Assembly: GCA_958299035.1 (NCBI GenBank)
Contig: CATQJL010000112.1
Span: 44,846,941 to 44,910,940, forward strand
Reading direction: 5' to 3'
DNA: 64,000 nt
Origin: Cylicocyclus nassatus
Taxonomy: Eukaryota > Nematoda > Chromadorea > Rhabditida > Strongylidae
Position 1 is the stretch's first letter, and every line of letters starts with the position of its first letter. Of the stretch, positions 13,186-24,199 are shown piece by piece. The notes under the pieces are model-generated. The model was not told where the DNA came from, made no database searches, and was given only the letters and a program-made list of their open reading frames with translations. Position numbers and translations under genes: made by a program.

Positions 13186-14154
13186 CGTTTCTTCCCAACA
13201 TAGAATTACAGCTAAGGTATTCAAGTTTAATCCATGTAATCCTCGTTCCGAATGGCGTCGAAGCACATCACCTTGCAGGTGTGCGCGTAGCGTGTTTTCA
13301 AGAATCGCACAAATACGAAATATAGGATTGATATCATTGTTGGATGCCGAGAATGTGGGAGAGAATGATCATCACTGCAAGCGGTCTGTGACAGTACTAT
13401 CGTCTAGCTTTAATCCACGAGAACGCTCGCGTCAGAAACGTGTGCGATGTGTAGCGTGAGAGATCCTGATCTGTCTATTGCAGGAATCCGAGTTGAATCT
13501 GTAAAATAATTGCTTCAAATATTGTGTTTCTAGTCTTATGCCTATTGCATATTTGATTAGTCATCATTTGGCGTCGTGGTCCTTTACTTTTCCAGACTAA
13601 AAACTGAGTTGGTGTAATGTGTTCCGGTTGAAGAATAATTTCACTTTTGAAACGATTAACGCTAGACTGCACACATACACTCCGAGGTGGGGCAAGTCTT
13701 ATAGGATGGTTTGCGTGATCGACCAATATCAACTTGTTGATTCCGCGAACTTTAAGCTACAGTGGGAGTTGGCACAGAAGAGTAAGTGTGTATGCTGATT
13801 ACGGAAGTAAGTTGCGATACATCACAATAACCGATTTTATTGCTTTTGCAAGTTTCTCAGCTGGGAGCTGTACGCGGGGACCAGTCATCATGCGTTTCAA
13901 AAGCAATCGGGGACGGCAAGTATGGAAGTAAAACAGATAAGGGAAATGATGTGTACAAATGGGATGTAGTAGTAAAGAGTAATTCTAACAAGTTGTGCCG
14001 ACAGAAGACGAACGATGCGGATCCAGCTAGATCTGTCATAGAAGCAACCACAAAATAGGTACAAGAGCTTGTTGAACATCAAAATAGGATAGATCCACCT
14101 CCTAACTACAGGGCGCGGAAGAGACGCAGAGTCCAGCGCGGGAGTGGAGGTTAT

Positions 14155-14728
14155 ACTCTTTGGACCGAATCGAATAAATATTCGAGTATTCGAAAAGTAT
14201 TCGAATAAATTTTATTCGAAATTCGATTATTCGAAAATTTCAAATATCGAATATATTCGATATTCGCTTATTCGAAATTTATCAATTTCGAATTTATTCG
14301 ATTATTCGGTTATTCGAAAATTTTGATTTTCGAAAATATTCGAACATTCGAATATTTATTTTCAGAAGTTATTCGATTATTCGATAATTTTCGAATAACT
14401 ACATAACAGCGTCACAATTTTGAACTATATCAGCAATCATCTTTGTTGTCCAAGTTGCCCACTGCATGGAGTCCTTCACTATGCTAATTTGATCAAAATT
14501 GGTCTAAATATTCGACAAAACCGATGCAAAATATTCGTTTATTCGAATTTTTTTCTCAAATATATTCGACTATTCGAATTTTTTTCATTTCGAATATATT
14601 CGATATTCGATTATTCGATGATTTTCTTATTTCGAAAATATTCGATATTCGATTATTTGATATTTTTGTTTTTCGAAAATATTCTAAATTCGATTATTCG
14701 ATATTTTTGATTTTCGAATATATTGGTT
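14155..14728. repeat. TTCGAATATTCGA-type AT-rich satellite
   Basis: Two blocks (about 14165-14400 and 14510-14728) consist of degenerate repetitions of the self-complementary units attcgaatattcga and ttcgattattcga, separated by 100 bases of ordinary sequence. Short bursts of the same motif recur near 46880 and 47600-47725. The open frames in it are artefacts of composition. The right block ends exactly where copy B of the 'acccggctccgcccg' repeat begins. Confidence 0.75.
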
Positions 14729-14975
14729 ACTAGATGGCTTACCCGGCTCCGCCCGGCCCTGTCATTATTTTATTCGTAATCAGCATGCTCGATTACCCCC
14801 TGTACCAACTCCCAGCCCCGTAGCTCAAATTTTGCAAAAAATCGATATAATCGATATCGATCGATGACGGAAAGTAGACTATGACACCTGCCGGGGCCCG
14901 AAGTGTATGTGTGCCAAGTTTGGTCCGGATCGGTTCAGAAATGGAATTTTCTATTCGGAACATACGTACAGAAAT

Positions 14976-15006
<31 letters not shown>

Positions 15007-15027
15007 TTCAGCTTTATATATAAGATT
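14729..15027 (+). repeat. 'acccggctccgcccg' dispersed repeat, copy B
   Basis: About 299 bases from actagatggcttaccc to tatataagatt, the compact form of the family: head, one 'cccagccccgtagctcaa' block, 'tcgataatcgat'-type spacer, 'gtgccaagtttggtccggat' block and a GACA run before the tail. It lies inside or beside the TTCGAATATTCGA satellite. Confidence 0.7.
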
Positions 15028-15729
15028 CGATTATTCGAAAAAAATTCTCGAATATTCCAAAGTGTAGTGGAGATGCTGATGCAAGCGACACTGCGTTTGA
15101 TAAGCCCTGTGCCTCTTGCATTCACCTTCAGCGAGCGGATTTCCCCTGAAAATGCGATTTTTCTCAACTCACAAGAGTACCGCGCGAGGTTTCGTCGCAC
15201 ACCATGTTCAACGCCCATATATTCGCAATTGTTCATCGTTTGCTACTTCTCGGTCCAAACGAAGTTATAGCGCACCAACAGAAAGATGTGTTGGATAGTA
15301 GACCACGTGTTAATATCCACTCCGCATTGCTTTCTTACATGTAGTGACAGTTTTCTTCACAGACGCTCGATATCCTGAGGTTTTACTTATTTCTGCTATA
15401 AGCATGTTTAGAAGTGCCGTAGTATATCCTCAGTACAATTTTGCAGCGTTTCATTGACTTTTGAGGAATACAAACCACTTTGAAAATGAGAGGTGATCCC
15501 CTGGGGATCACACAAAATGGCAAAAAACCAATCCTGCATGAAAGTAACCTGGCATCCATTATGCGCAGGTATATGAGAACTTTCATAAGCAAGCTAGAGA
15601 AAGAAGAAGAAAGATGTCTACTGTAGTGAGATATGACGCATCCCCTATCAAGTGCCCTCCCTTCATACGTGCATACCGGCCTAAAGCATCAAAGCTTTAT
15701 AAACAGTACCAAGGCAGTAGTAGACTGTT
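15028..15729. other. Repeat-derived DNA without a gene
   Basis: Includes about 50 bases shared with 2930-2985 (ggagatgctgatgc). No coding feature could be supported; the frames here are short and resemble no family. Confidence 0.4.
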
Positions 15730-15751
15730 GGTGATTATGGGCGTGGCGAAG

Positions 15752-15912
15752 TACAGGCTGCTGCGTAACGAAGGCGCAATGCCTTGCGCGAACGCGGTTT
15801 CATTAGCCGCAGAGCGCATGAGGCGCAGCATTTATAACGGTGAAGATACACGCGCGCAGCGTTCGCGCTCGTTCAACTAATACTGCTCCTGCGCCTTTGT
15901 CATGCAGCAGCC
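15752..15912. mobile_element. Small TIR element inside the diverged LTR
   Basis: Ends aggctgctgcgtaacgaag and, read back, aggctgctgcatgacaaag are inverted repeats about 24 bases long, around a GC-rich body that resembles 12790-12910 (aacgcggtttcattagccgc versus aatgcggctgtattagcaac). It interrupts the LTR relative. No coding. Confidence 0.5.
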
Positions 15913-16017
15913 TTTAAGTTGACAGTTTCCAAGTTTCCTCTTTTCTCAACCTCGGCATAGTTAGTAATGTGGTTAGTATGTTAGTAAGCCGTTGCGAGGT
16001 TAGTACGCTTTATTAGT

Positions 16018-16064
16018 GGCGGCCTGACGTTTCGACTTTGTCGTCTTCTTCAGAGGCCTAAAGT
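16018..16064 (-). ncRNA. Hammerhead ribozyme signature in the Penelope-like element, left arm
   Basis: On minus: helix I arm aggcct, core ctgaaga, helix II gac..gtc, core gaaa, then cgtc and the returning helix I arm aggcc. This order (CUGANGA, helix II, GAAA, GUC cleavage triplet, helix I) is the hammerhead consensus; helix III is minimal, as reported for Penelope-type ribozymes. The fold was checked only by eye. Confidence 0.65.
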
Positions 16065-16361
16065 GGTAAGAGATTGCAGATTTAATACCTACTCCACCAG
16101 GAACCTCCTCCACACTGGCGCTAGCCCCGATATCACCCCAGAACGCCAAAAATAAAAATCGAATAGCATGGAAAACGAACTCACCTTCTCCACCGTCGGC
16201 ACGCAGATCTTGGTGCGCCCGTCCTTCAATGCCACTCAGTACTAATAAGGAATGTCTTGCATTCCATTATCGGGTGTTATGATTAGTGGCCTTCTTTAAC
16301 TCGCATAGCGGTAGAAAAGGCATAAAGTCATTTGTGATTGACAAGCATTCATTCCGGCTGT

Positions 16362-17285
16362 TCATACGTGGGTTTCTGAAATCCAGAATGCCTCGAGAGC
16401 TTTTCTAGCAGAGATATCACCCTCGCGTGCCAGTATCGAACATCTAATTCTGAAGTCTCTACCCTCGTGACATTCAAATCTATGTTTACCGAGAGGAGTA
16501 GTAAGGCTTCCCCGCTTCATAATGCCTAGATGTTCTTTCATTCTTATTCCGAGCGGTCTCCCAGTTTCACCAATGTAAGTGGCACTGCAGTCTGTACATT
16601 CGATTTCGTATATCACGCCGATTTTATTGCAGTCACCAACTTTACCAAACGGACAAACTACGCAGTTTGGAATAATGCAGTAGTTGTCGTAAAGCCTGTT
16701 ACGTACTAGCCGCTTGTTGATGCTATCTCCTGGGCTATTGACTAAAATGATATCGTCTTCCAATTTTGCGCGTTTAATGCAACGTTGCAGCATAGCACTA
16801 GTTGAGTCGGAGACGAAAGGGAGGCAAAGAGGTATTTTATATTGGTGCTGATTGCTGTTGATGGAGGTGAATGGTCTACCTCGCCCTTTTGGGTACGTGT
16901 ATCCATTCGTTCGAGCAATGTCCAGCGCCCTTCTTTGCGATTCCTTTCGCTCTTCTTCTCCTGTGCACGCTTTCGTAGCTGTCGTGAGCATATTATGAAT
17001 AACGGCTTTTTTGACAGAGATCGGATGCACAGAACGAGCATTGACTAGGATGTTCTTGGAACTTTCTTTACGATACCATTTTACACTTGCCAAACCGCTG
17101 GACAGTTTGAATTGCACATTCAAGTAGGGAAGCCAGCCGTCTTTCGGTTGTTGCCGTGTGAACTTTATGTATTGTGACTGTTGGTTAAGTAATCGAAAAC
17201 ACTCATCCATTTCGGATTGTGTTGATGTTATGACGCAACAGTCATCTATGTAACGACAATACATAAGAGGACAACGCGACAACAC
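16362..17285 (-). CDS. Penelope-like RT (C-terminal part) fused to GIY-YIG endonuclease, truncated
   Basis: About 307 codons. Near the N-terminus CRYIDDCCVI is the catalytic motif of a reverse transcriptase, followed by the thumb-like segment DGWLPYLNVQF. The C-terminal third has a cysteine cluster (CIIPNCVVCPFG) and then GVIYEIEC..YIGETGR..IRMKEH, a GIY-YIG nuclease core. RT followed by GIY-YIG defines endonuclease-bearing Penelope-like elements, which copy RNA into DNA at a nicked target. The RT fingers and most of the palm are missing because the frame runs into the inverted arm at about 17290. The copy cannot be autonomous. Confidence 0.88.
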   Translation of the reverse strand: MLSRCPLMYCRYIDDCCVITSTQSEMDECFRLLNQQSQYIKFTRQQPKDGWLPYLNVQFKLSSGLASVKWYRKESSKNILVNARSVHPISVKKAVIHNMLTTATKACTGEEERKESQRRALDIARTNGYTYPKGRGRPFTSINSNQHQYKIPLCLPFVSDSTSAMLQRCIKRAKLEDDIILVNSPGDSINKRLVRNRLYDNYCIIPNCVVCPFGKVGDCNKIGVIYEIECTDCSATYIGETGRPLGIRMKEHLGIMKRGSLTTPLGKHRFECHEGRDFRIRCSILAREGDISARKALEAFWISETHV

Positions 17286-17702
17286 TGGTTCACGAGGGTA
17301 GAGACTTCAGAATTAGATGTTCGATATTGGCACGCGAGGGTGATATCTCTGCTAGAAAAGCTCTCAAGGCATTCTGGATTTCTGCTAGAAACCCACGTAT
17401 GAACAGCCGGAATGAATGCTTGTCAATCACAAATGACTTTATGCCTTTTCTACCGCTATGCGAGTTAAAGAAGGCCACTAATCATAACACCCGATAATGG
17501 AATGGAAGACATTCCTTATTAGTACTAAGTGGCATTGAAGGACTGCCGCACCATGATCTGCGTGCCGACGGTGGAGAAGGTGAGTTCGTCTTCCACGCTA
17601 TTCGATTTTTATTTTTGGCGGTCTGGGGTGATATCGGCGCTAGCCAGTGTGGAGGAGGTTCCTGGTGGAGTAGGCATCAAGTCTGCAATCTCTTACCACT
17701 TT

Positions 17703-17750
17703 AGGCCTCTGAAGAAGACGACAAAGTCGAAACGTAAACGTCAGGCCGCC
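17703..17750 (+). ncRNA. Hammerhead ribozyme signature in the Penelope-like element, right arm
   Basis: The inverted partner of the left-arm motif: aggcct, ctgaaga, agacgacaaagtc (helix II), gaaa, cgtaaacgtc and aggccgcc. Compared with the left copy it has extra bases that give helix III a CG/CG stem with a TAAA loop. Helix I can form five pairs (cct and gg against aggcc). Confidence 0.65.
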
Positions 17751-18229
17751 ACTAATAAATCGTACTAACCTCGCAACGGCTTACTAACATACTAACCACA
17801 TTTAAGTTGACAGGTATTTTAGGCAGAAACGGTGCTCATGTCACAACAGGTCATACATATGGCATGACCTTTGTGATATTTTGGATACTTCAGATATATT
17901 TATGAGTGCCGATAGCATCAGCACATTTTTCCTTCAATAAAGGAAGGCGGAACGAGTGAGTAATGGTATTACGCAGTGACCTAATCGGACCATGATTCGA
18001 TCCTGTCTGCGGGCCAGTTAAGCCCCCTTCTTCGGGATAGTAAATTTGTACCAGAGCAATCTGGAAGGGTAAAAGGCACTTGGTAATCATCTGGCCCCCG
18101 CAAGCACTGCAGAAGCTCGCAAGCATTCTAAAGCCTCTTCCAGTTTGAAGTATAGTGCGCTCGCGCATGCCCGCGGATCGAAAATGCCGAATCCTTCATC
18201 CTTTGTTTAACAAAAGAAGGATAGTTTAT

Positions 18230-18519
18230 GGAAGTGACCTTTCAAAATAAGAGGTTGCCATGAAACGCTGATGCCAAATCAGCCTTCACTATCGGCGGAT
18301 CTCTCGGTGATGAGTTATGAGGGAGTAGAAACCGGGCAGTCGCAAGCAAATACAATGGAGAATGGAACTTTACTGTATGCTCAATCTCGTGATGGTTAGT
18401 ATGACGGTTTCAAGCAGTGCAATAAGGTTCGAGCTGTTGTAATTTTTGCATTCTTGCGAAAATTTTGTACAAGCATTTCCTATGCGCAGTCTTTTACTTT
18501 GAAAGGCCACTTTGACTAA
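18230..18519. mobile_element. Short TIR element with the 'aacgctgat' subterminal motif
   Basis: Left end agtgacctttcaaa and right end tttgaaaggccacttt are inverted. The subterminal tgaaacgctgatgccaaat recurs in the elements at 35549, 56046 and 57929, which suggests a related group of non-autonomous elements. Confidence 0.45.
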
Positions 18520-18612
18520 CCATGTAAGACTGTGCTTGCGAGCCGCTGAATACTACAAACAATGTTTAAATAATACAGGATGCTTAAAAAAGCATCAAAT
18601 GTTCGATTACTA

Positions 18613-20162
18613 CAGTGCTGGCCATAGCTATAAAGCCACCCTGAAAATCACTGTAATTTGCTCTCTCTTGTTTAAAATTGTCTGAAAGACCATTACTCTG
18701 TGTGCAATAACGTCATATCATTGACCAGGACAGCTCTCAATTTCATTGGTTTTGGCCGGAGAAAAATTGGAAAAATTGAAAAAAGAGGTTTCCAAGGCTG
18801 GTCACAACTATAAAGCCACCTGTCATTTTCAATCAGTACTACGTTTTTTGAATCTGAAATTTTTTGTACATATACAACATCAAAATGCGAAACATTTGCT
18901 AAACTTGGAAGCAGTCGCCTTTTCAAAAAGAAAATTTATCCTGCAATTTTTGCTCCAAAATGTATGAAAAGTTATAATGTTTGGAAAAACTGCTTTTTTA
19001 CCGAATTTTAAAACACTTGTTTGACTCGTATGAAGGTCCTTGGCTTCGCTGAGTCCTTGCAATGAATACGGTGAAAAGCGCTTGAGTCAACATGGTATAG
19101 TCGCGGATACTGTTAAACGAGCCTCATCTTACCGAGGTGTAAGCACGCTTCTGAAACGCAAAACTCGATTTCTGACGCGCGAAAATTTTCGGTTGGAAGT
19201 TGACACCTTGTTTGCCTGGTGACGTACTCATGCAGAAGCTGTCAGGCTTTTTACAAAGACGTATTTGCAGAATTGGACCTAGAACGCTTTGTTTGCAGTT
19301 GGTTGTGCGCAGTGTATCTCACATGACTTCAAATTTTACTGCTTTAAACTCCTCTTCAAGTCATATCTTACAGAACTGTCAGGAATACTAGAACTTCAAA
19401 GTTTTGAGGGTTTTCCGCTCGATTGAGAGGTCAGAGTATGTCATGACCAAGCAGAGTGCACCACTCATTTTCGGAAAAAAGGCCGAGGTCCAAGGCGGAA
19501 CTAAAATCCTGAGAGTTGCGATGACGTTCAAACTATGCGCACGAATCTATCGTTGTATAGGCGACGTGCTGTGCACGTGACAGAGCTTTTCGGGCACTAG
19601 AACTCAATTTTTGCGGTTCGAAAACTCGTCTACCTGAAGGTGAAGTTGAGGCTCGTGTATCAATATCAGCGACTACGCCATGTTGACTCCTGCACTTTCC
19701 ACCATATTCATTGCAAAGGCTCGGCGAAGCCTAGGACCTTCATCCGAGTCGAACAAATGCTTGCAAATTTGGTGGAAAGGCAGTTTTTCCAAACATTATA
19801 ACTTTTCATACATTTTGGAGCAAAAATTGCAGTATGAATCTTCTTTTTGAAAAGGCGACTGCTTGCAAGTGTAACGAATGTTTCATATTTTGATGTTGTA
19901 TATGTACAAAAAATTTCAGGTTCAAAAAACGTAGTACTGATTGGAAATGAGAGGTGGCTTTAAAGCTGTGACCAGCCTTGAGAACCCTTTTTTTCAATTT
20001 TTCCAATTTTTCTCCGGCCAAAACCAATGAAATCGGGAGCTGTCCTGGTCAATGATATGACGTTAGTTTGCACACAGAATAGTGGTTTTTCAGACAATTT
20101 TGAACACGAGAGTGCAAATTATAGTGATTTCAAGGGTGACTTTATAGCTATGGCCAGCACTG
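18613..20162. mobile_element. 1.55-kb foldback transposon, TA target duplication
   Basis: Ends cagtgctggccatagctat are inverted repeats flanked by TA (18611-18612, 20163-20164). The outer 400-500 bases of each side are close inverted copies: ttttggccggagaaaaattg at about 18751 pairs with the segment near 20010, and the tacaacatcaaaatg block pairs with 19890-19910. Weaker inversion runs toward a centre near 19390. The mirrored 73-codon frames at 18746 and 20027 are by-products of the palindrome. No transposase. A transcript across it would fold into a long double-stranded RNA. Confidence 0.8.
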
Positions 20163-20390
20163 TAGTAGCGCTCCTGTACCATCCGTTTTCGTACTTTCCA
20201 GGGAACATTTTTAGAGATGGCTTTGTAGATTTAAAACATAAAACCAATCACTCATCATTCTTGATTACTGTAGGATTACGGCTGAAACTTCTAATTCAAA
20301 TTCGTCACTGCGAACCGGTTACCATTCGAGAAAATGTCGAAACCTTTGAGAACTTTAGGGGTGGGATGTTTAAACTCGTCGATTCTAGTA

Positions 20391-21164
20391 TTAGGTTGGC
20401 ACATAAGTAATGCAACTTTTTATATAGCTTTTGTCTATTTGAACGTAGCGCATTCATTTTTTGGCAATGTAAGGAATATGATGTAAGCTTCTAATGCACA
20501 CATTTTTGCCGAATTTTACCATCTTATGTGAGGATTATGGTAGGTTTACGGCACTATGGGAAAATTTTAGAATGCATCAGATTTTGCTGAAACTTGGCCT
20601 ATAGGGCTTATTTGACATGCTGATCACAAAAATGAGATCCGTTTCGCATGAAAAAACCTCGTTCGTGAGATCAAAAGATGAATTTCATTTTAGCGGCAAT
20701 TGAATATAATATTCGTGTTTACCGCATAGGATTACCCTATAGTGCAAAGTTATAGCGAATTCTGACTTTTCGCAGCTTAGTTATTGACAAATTGCCTTCA
20801 AAATTTGACGCATTTGACTTGTTCAACTTTTCAAAGGCGCCCCACCTGAACTTGTGTTCAAATTTCATTTCTTTTTCACTGATTCCAATGTGCCAACTTC
20901 CAGCTACATGCTACCTATAATTGCTTTTTCATATGTTTGAATCAGGTTTCGTAGGGCTTCATGTTTGCCAAAAAATAGTGAAACCTCGATTTTCAGCAGT
21001 TTTCAAAAAATGCTTAGATTTTTTGTACTACGTTATCAAAAATCAAACGGTTTGCGCAGACTTGCAGCTTACATCACGACCTACATAATACCACAAAATG
21101 AGATTGCTACATAAAGTAGGAAAAAAGTTACGAGAAAAGTTGCAAAACTTATGTGCCAACCTAA
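20391..21164. mobile_element. Mariner-type MITE, 774 bp
   Basis: Ends ttaggttggcacataagta and, read back, ttaggttggcacataagtt are flanked by TA (20389-20390, 21165-21166). It lies 227 bases from the foldback element. No transposase frame. Confidence 0.75.
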
Positions 21165-21433
21165 TAAATAATCTATGCATATTTACAGGACAAATTGGTA
21201 AAATCATTTTTCTGACAATTATCAGACAAAAAATGTAAAAAAGATGTCGTAACTTGTGAACCAGAGATTACTGTGAAGAAGGTTGTTTATGAATCCAGCT
21301 TATTCAGAAATTTGTTGAGCGATATACGTTCTTAATGCAAAACTCTTTCGTGAATTCCTTTCATAGTCCTAAACCTTTGAAAATGGTTACTTTTGTACTG
21401 CCTGATTTACGTTGGATTCAGCCCTACAGTATA

Positions 21434-22350
21434 TTAGGTCGTTCCATAAGTTCGTAGCACTTTTATTTTTGTCGTTTTCTGGTGAAGCGGTTGGTTTAAG
21501 GCAATGTATCTGTACTTCCCGAAAGAGTCGATTCTGCCCTATAAAATCTGCATTTTATTTTCGATATAAAGCTAAAGATCTCCGTTTTGTAACGCTCAAA
21601 GCAAAATTTTTGTCTACCAAAGAATAGCGCTCTTCGACACCTGCATTTGTTCCATATACGGGAATCACGATAGGGAATTTTACATTCGAAATTATTATGA
21701 GTGATGAGGAACAACCGCTTACCGGGCTATGATGCACATAAAAGTAGACTTCTAGTCAAGGGAGACACTATAAATAAGGATAGAGCGCACTTTTACCGTA
21801 TGTGTAGATATTTTGCGTTTGACCGCAATGAGAGAGTTTTCTAAGCCATTTTTTGAGGGGAAAACGTAAAATCACTAGTCAGCGCTTGCTTCGAACTTAT
21901 GCGCCACTCAAACAAAGCTGTTCATCGCTCAAGGCCTGACAGCAGGACAGAAACATTTTGCTGCGAAACAACGCGTAAAACTCAAGCTGCAGCAGTCGAA
22001 GACTGCAACTATTGCGCCCTCGTTCAAACAGTTCTTAGCATCTTGGCTGGACACCAATCAGCCTTCTTTGCTACTAGCTACTCCGACTATGCATGCAAAG
22101 AATTATTTGTGGGATATGGAGGAAATGCGAAAAACAGGTGTCGAAACCGCCATTTTCTGCCACTCAAAAAATTTTGCTTTGAGACGTTATAACCAAAGAC
22201 CATTAGTAATGCTTCGAAAATAAAAGGCAGGTTTCGTAGAGCAAGTTTGGCTCTCTCAAATAATACCAGATACTTTGCCGTAAACCAACCGAGTGCTTCA
22301 ACAGAGAACGGCGACAAGAAAAAACGCTATGAACTTATGGAACGACCTAA
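21434..22350. mobile_element. Mariner-type foldback MITE, 917 bp
   Basis: Ends ttaggtcgttccataagttc and its inverted partner (gaacttatggaacgacctaa). The left flank is TA, the right flank CA. The inversion continues inward (tttttgtcgttttctg.. against ..gaacggcgacaagaaa; cggttggtttaaggcaa against ttgccgtaaaccaaccg). Terminal bases match the element at 6496 for the first 13 bases, then diverge. Confidence 0.75.
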
Positions 22351-24199
22351 CAGAATTAAAGCTCGATTATTAGGAATTTACTTATTGCGGCAGTTCCTAT
22401 CTCCTTTTGTTACAAAAACTGAACGGCGATGCGAGTAAGTGTCATAGAAGAAAAATCTTGGTTCTCACGATTACATTTGCCACCAAGCAATTTTGTAGCC
22501 CGTTATATGTGCAAAACTGCAGATGCTGCTGATGTACGAGATGAAATTACAGAATCGTGACTATCGAAACCTATGAACGTCTTTTCTAAGAAAAATCATC
22601 TTTCGTGCTCAGCGAATTCTTGTAATTGATATCCAGGAAATGAGTCACGAAATGTGGCACCACTCACGAATAATGTATACAATAACCCAACAAAGACTTC
22701 TTCTCGGCTGTTCGGTGTCATGATAGTAATAATAGTTGCTTGCTTAACAAACTGGATTATTTGTTTTGATGTTTGGCACATGCGGTCGCAGGTGCTTTAC
22801 GAGCAGTGCTGCTTTACAACTTCAGTTTTTTTTGCTTTTCACGAACAGGTTTGCGGACATTCGGGTTATGTCACTGAAATTATCACGAACTTGAACAATC
22901 AAGAACGGTTGCTTGTCATTCGCTACCTATCTTTTGAACTGTATGGTTGTAGTCTTCACCAACAATCTATTGCTTCTTCACTTCCTTCTTCGGAAATCAA
23001 CGATTCGATTAATGGCGAAACAAAACGCTTCAGTCAAGCGCATCTACACCTTTCATCTATCAGAATTTTTCTTGTTGAGGGGAAGTGACATTTTTTTAGA
23101 TGTGGAGGTATGACGTACAAGGTTATGTTTAGAAAATTTCATAAAAAATTTCTAACCATTTATAACAAAAACTAGCTGCTTGCACATTCTTGTAATACAT
23201 GTAGACAAAAATCAAAAAATTTGTAAGCGATTTTTAGAGTTCAAAGTAGCCCCCCCCCCTTCCCTTGCGCTCACCATTGCCACCACCTGATCAGAAGTTA
23301 TCCGGATTGGAAGATATGTCAAGCAGCGATAGGGTCGGCGCTTTCAGTCCTGAAGTACGAAAAAAGATAATTTCATTAACGCTTTTTGCCCCAGTTCTTC
23401 ACTTCTAAAAGCCTCTTGGCAAGAGGCAGCATGAGAAGTTGGTACCTTAGCATAGACGGCAGTATGACAAAATGTAAAATATAATATCTTAAGATAATTC
23501 GAACATATTTCATCTCATGTAGTTCTTCTTTCACTCACTGAAGACTTTGTGTCTATTTTATCTGATTTATCCATCACCAAGACTGCTTTCAACTATCCGC
23601 TTCTTCAAAGCACATAGCTTTCAAGCGTATGACGCATTTTTGATCACTTTCTCGAATTTATGAATGACTGGAAGAGATCAGTCTCGTATTGTTTTCATAA
23701 GTGTGCTCAAAGCCTAATAACGTAGCTTTTATTATAACTAGATTTAGAGGCTTAAGCCGATTTGCACGACCTATTGCGAGAATTTTTCATAGAAGCCGCG
23801 CTCGTGCGAGACACACTCTGCATCACTTTTGCTTATGAAGGAGATGGAAGATTTGACTCAGACAGTCGGTGCCGTAGCTCCGGAGGACAGTCGAAAACTG
23901 GCAGAGCTGCGGAGGGGCTTCTCAACCATTGAGGAGGCGGGGCGAGGGGGGGGGAATCCCATCTTGTGATGTCACGGTGGCGTCACAAGAAGGCGGATGC
24001 AACCCTTCCGGCGGGCTTGCAAATCTCTGCTTCGGAGGTACGCTAGATTTGGGACACCTCCGGAGCACAAAATGGGAGGGCTCCAGAGCAAGAGCGGCAA
24101 TCCCCCGCTGGGCAGAGCCCGCGGCCCTGCCATTTCTGCTCCGGAGGTATGCCGTCGACTGTCTGAGGACGTGTTAAAGCAAGTCAGGCAGTGTGCTTA
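22351..24199. other. Intergenic, no recognised gene
   Basis: A 144-codon plus frame (22654-23088) has one hydrophobic stretch (VMIVIIVACL) but no family resemblance and no splice context. A poly-C run lies at 23250-23259. From about 23870 the DNA becomes GC-rich, with repeated ctccggaggt motifs (24024, 24050, 24140); this is probably repeat-derived. Confidence 0.35.

Larger units (their letters stand above)
15926..17800 (-). mobile_element. Penelope-like retroelement, 5'-truncated, inverted arms
   Basis: The insertion is bounded by a 13-bp direct duplication tttaagttgacag (15913-15925 and 17801-17813). The only gene is a truncated RT/GIY-YIG frame on minus. About 500 bases (15968-16470) recur inverted at 17291-17800, so the tail of the ORF and the non-coding terminal repeat exist in both orientations. 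Inverted and partial terminal repeats plus 5' truncation are characteristic of Penelope-like elements. Both arms carry a hammerhead-ribozyme signature. Confidence 0.85.
15730..17890 (-). repeat. Diverged LTR relative, split by two later insertions
   Basis: Read on the minus strand, 17814-17890 (caggtcatgc.. / gtgctcatgtcac) and the segment at 15730-15752 (acttcgccacgcccataat) align in order to the middle of the LTR at 61118-61386. They are separated by a small TIR element (15752-15912) and the Penelope-like element (15926-17800). It is an older solo or partial LTR of a related family that served as an insertion target twice. Confidence 0.45.

Noticed and set aside
13010..13459. 149-codon plus frame rich in Ala/Thr/Pro
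   Set aside because: It reads through an inverted minisatellite in a TIR element; low complexity explains it.
17314..17478. Second GIY-YIG tail on the plus strand
   Set aside because: It is the inverted arm of the Penelope-like element and encodes only the last residues of the same ORF, so it is not a separate gene.
18746..18967. 73-codon frame mirrored at 19806-20027
   Set aside because: The two frames are the two arms of the foldback element; matching frames are expected from the palindrome.
22654..23088. 144-codon frame with a hydrophobic segment, receptor-like at first glance
   Set aside because: A single hydrophobic stretch, no conserved receptor motif and no flanking exons.
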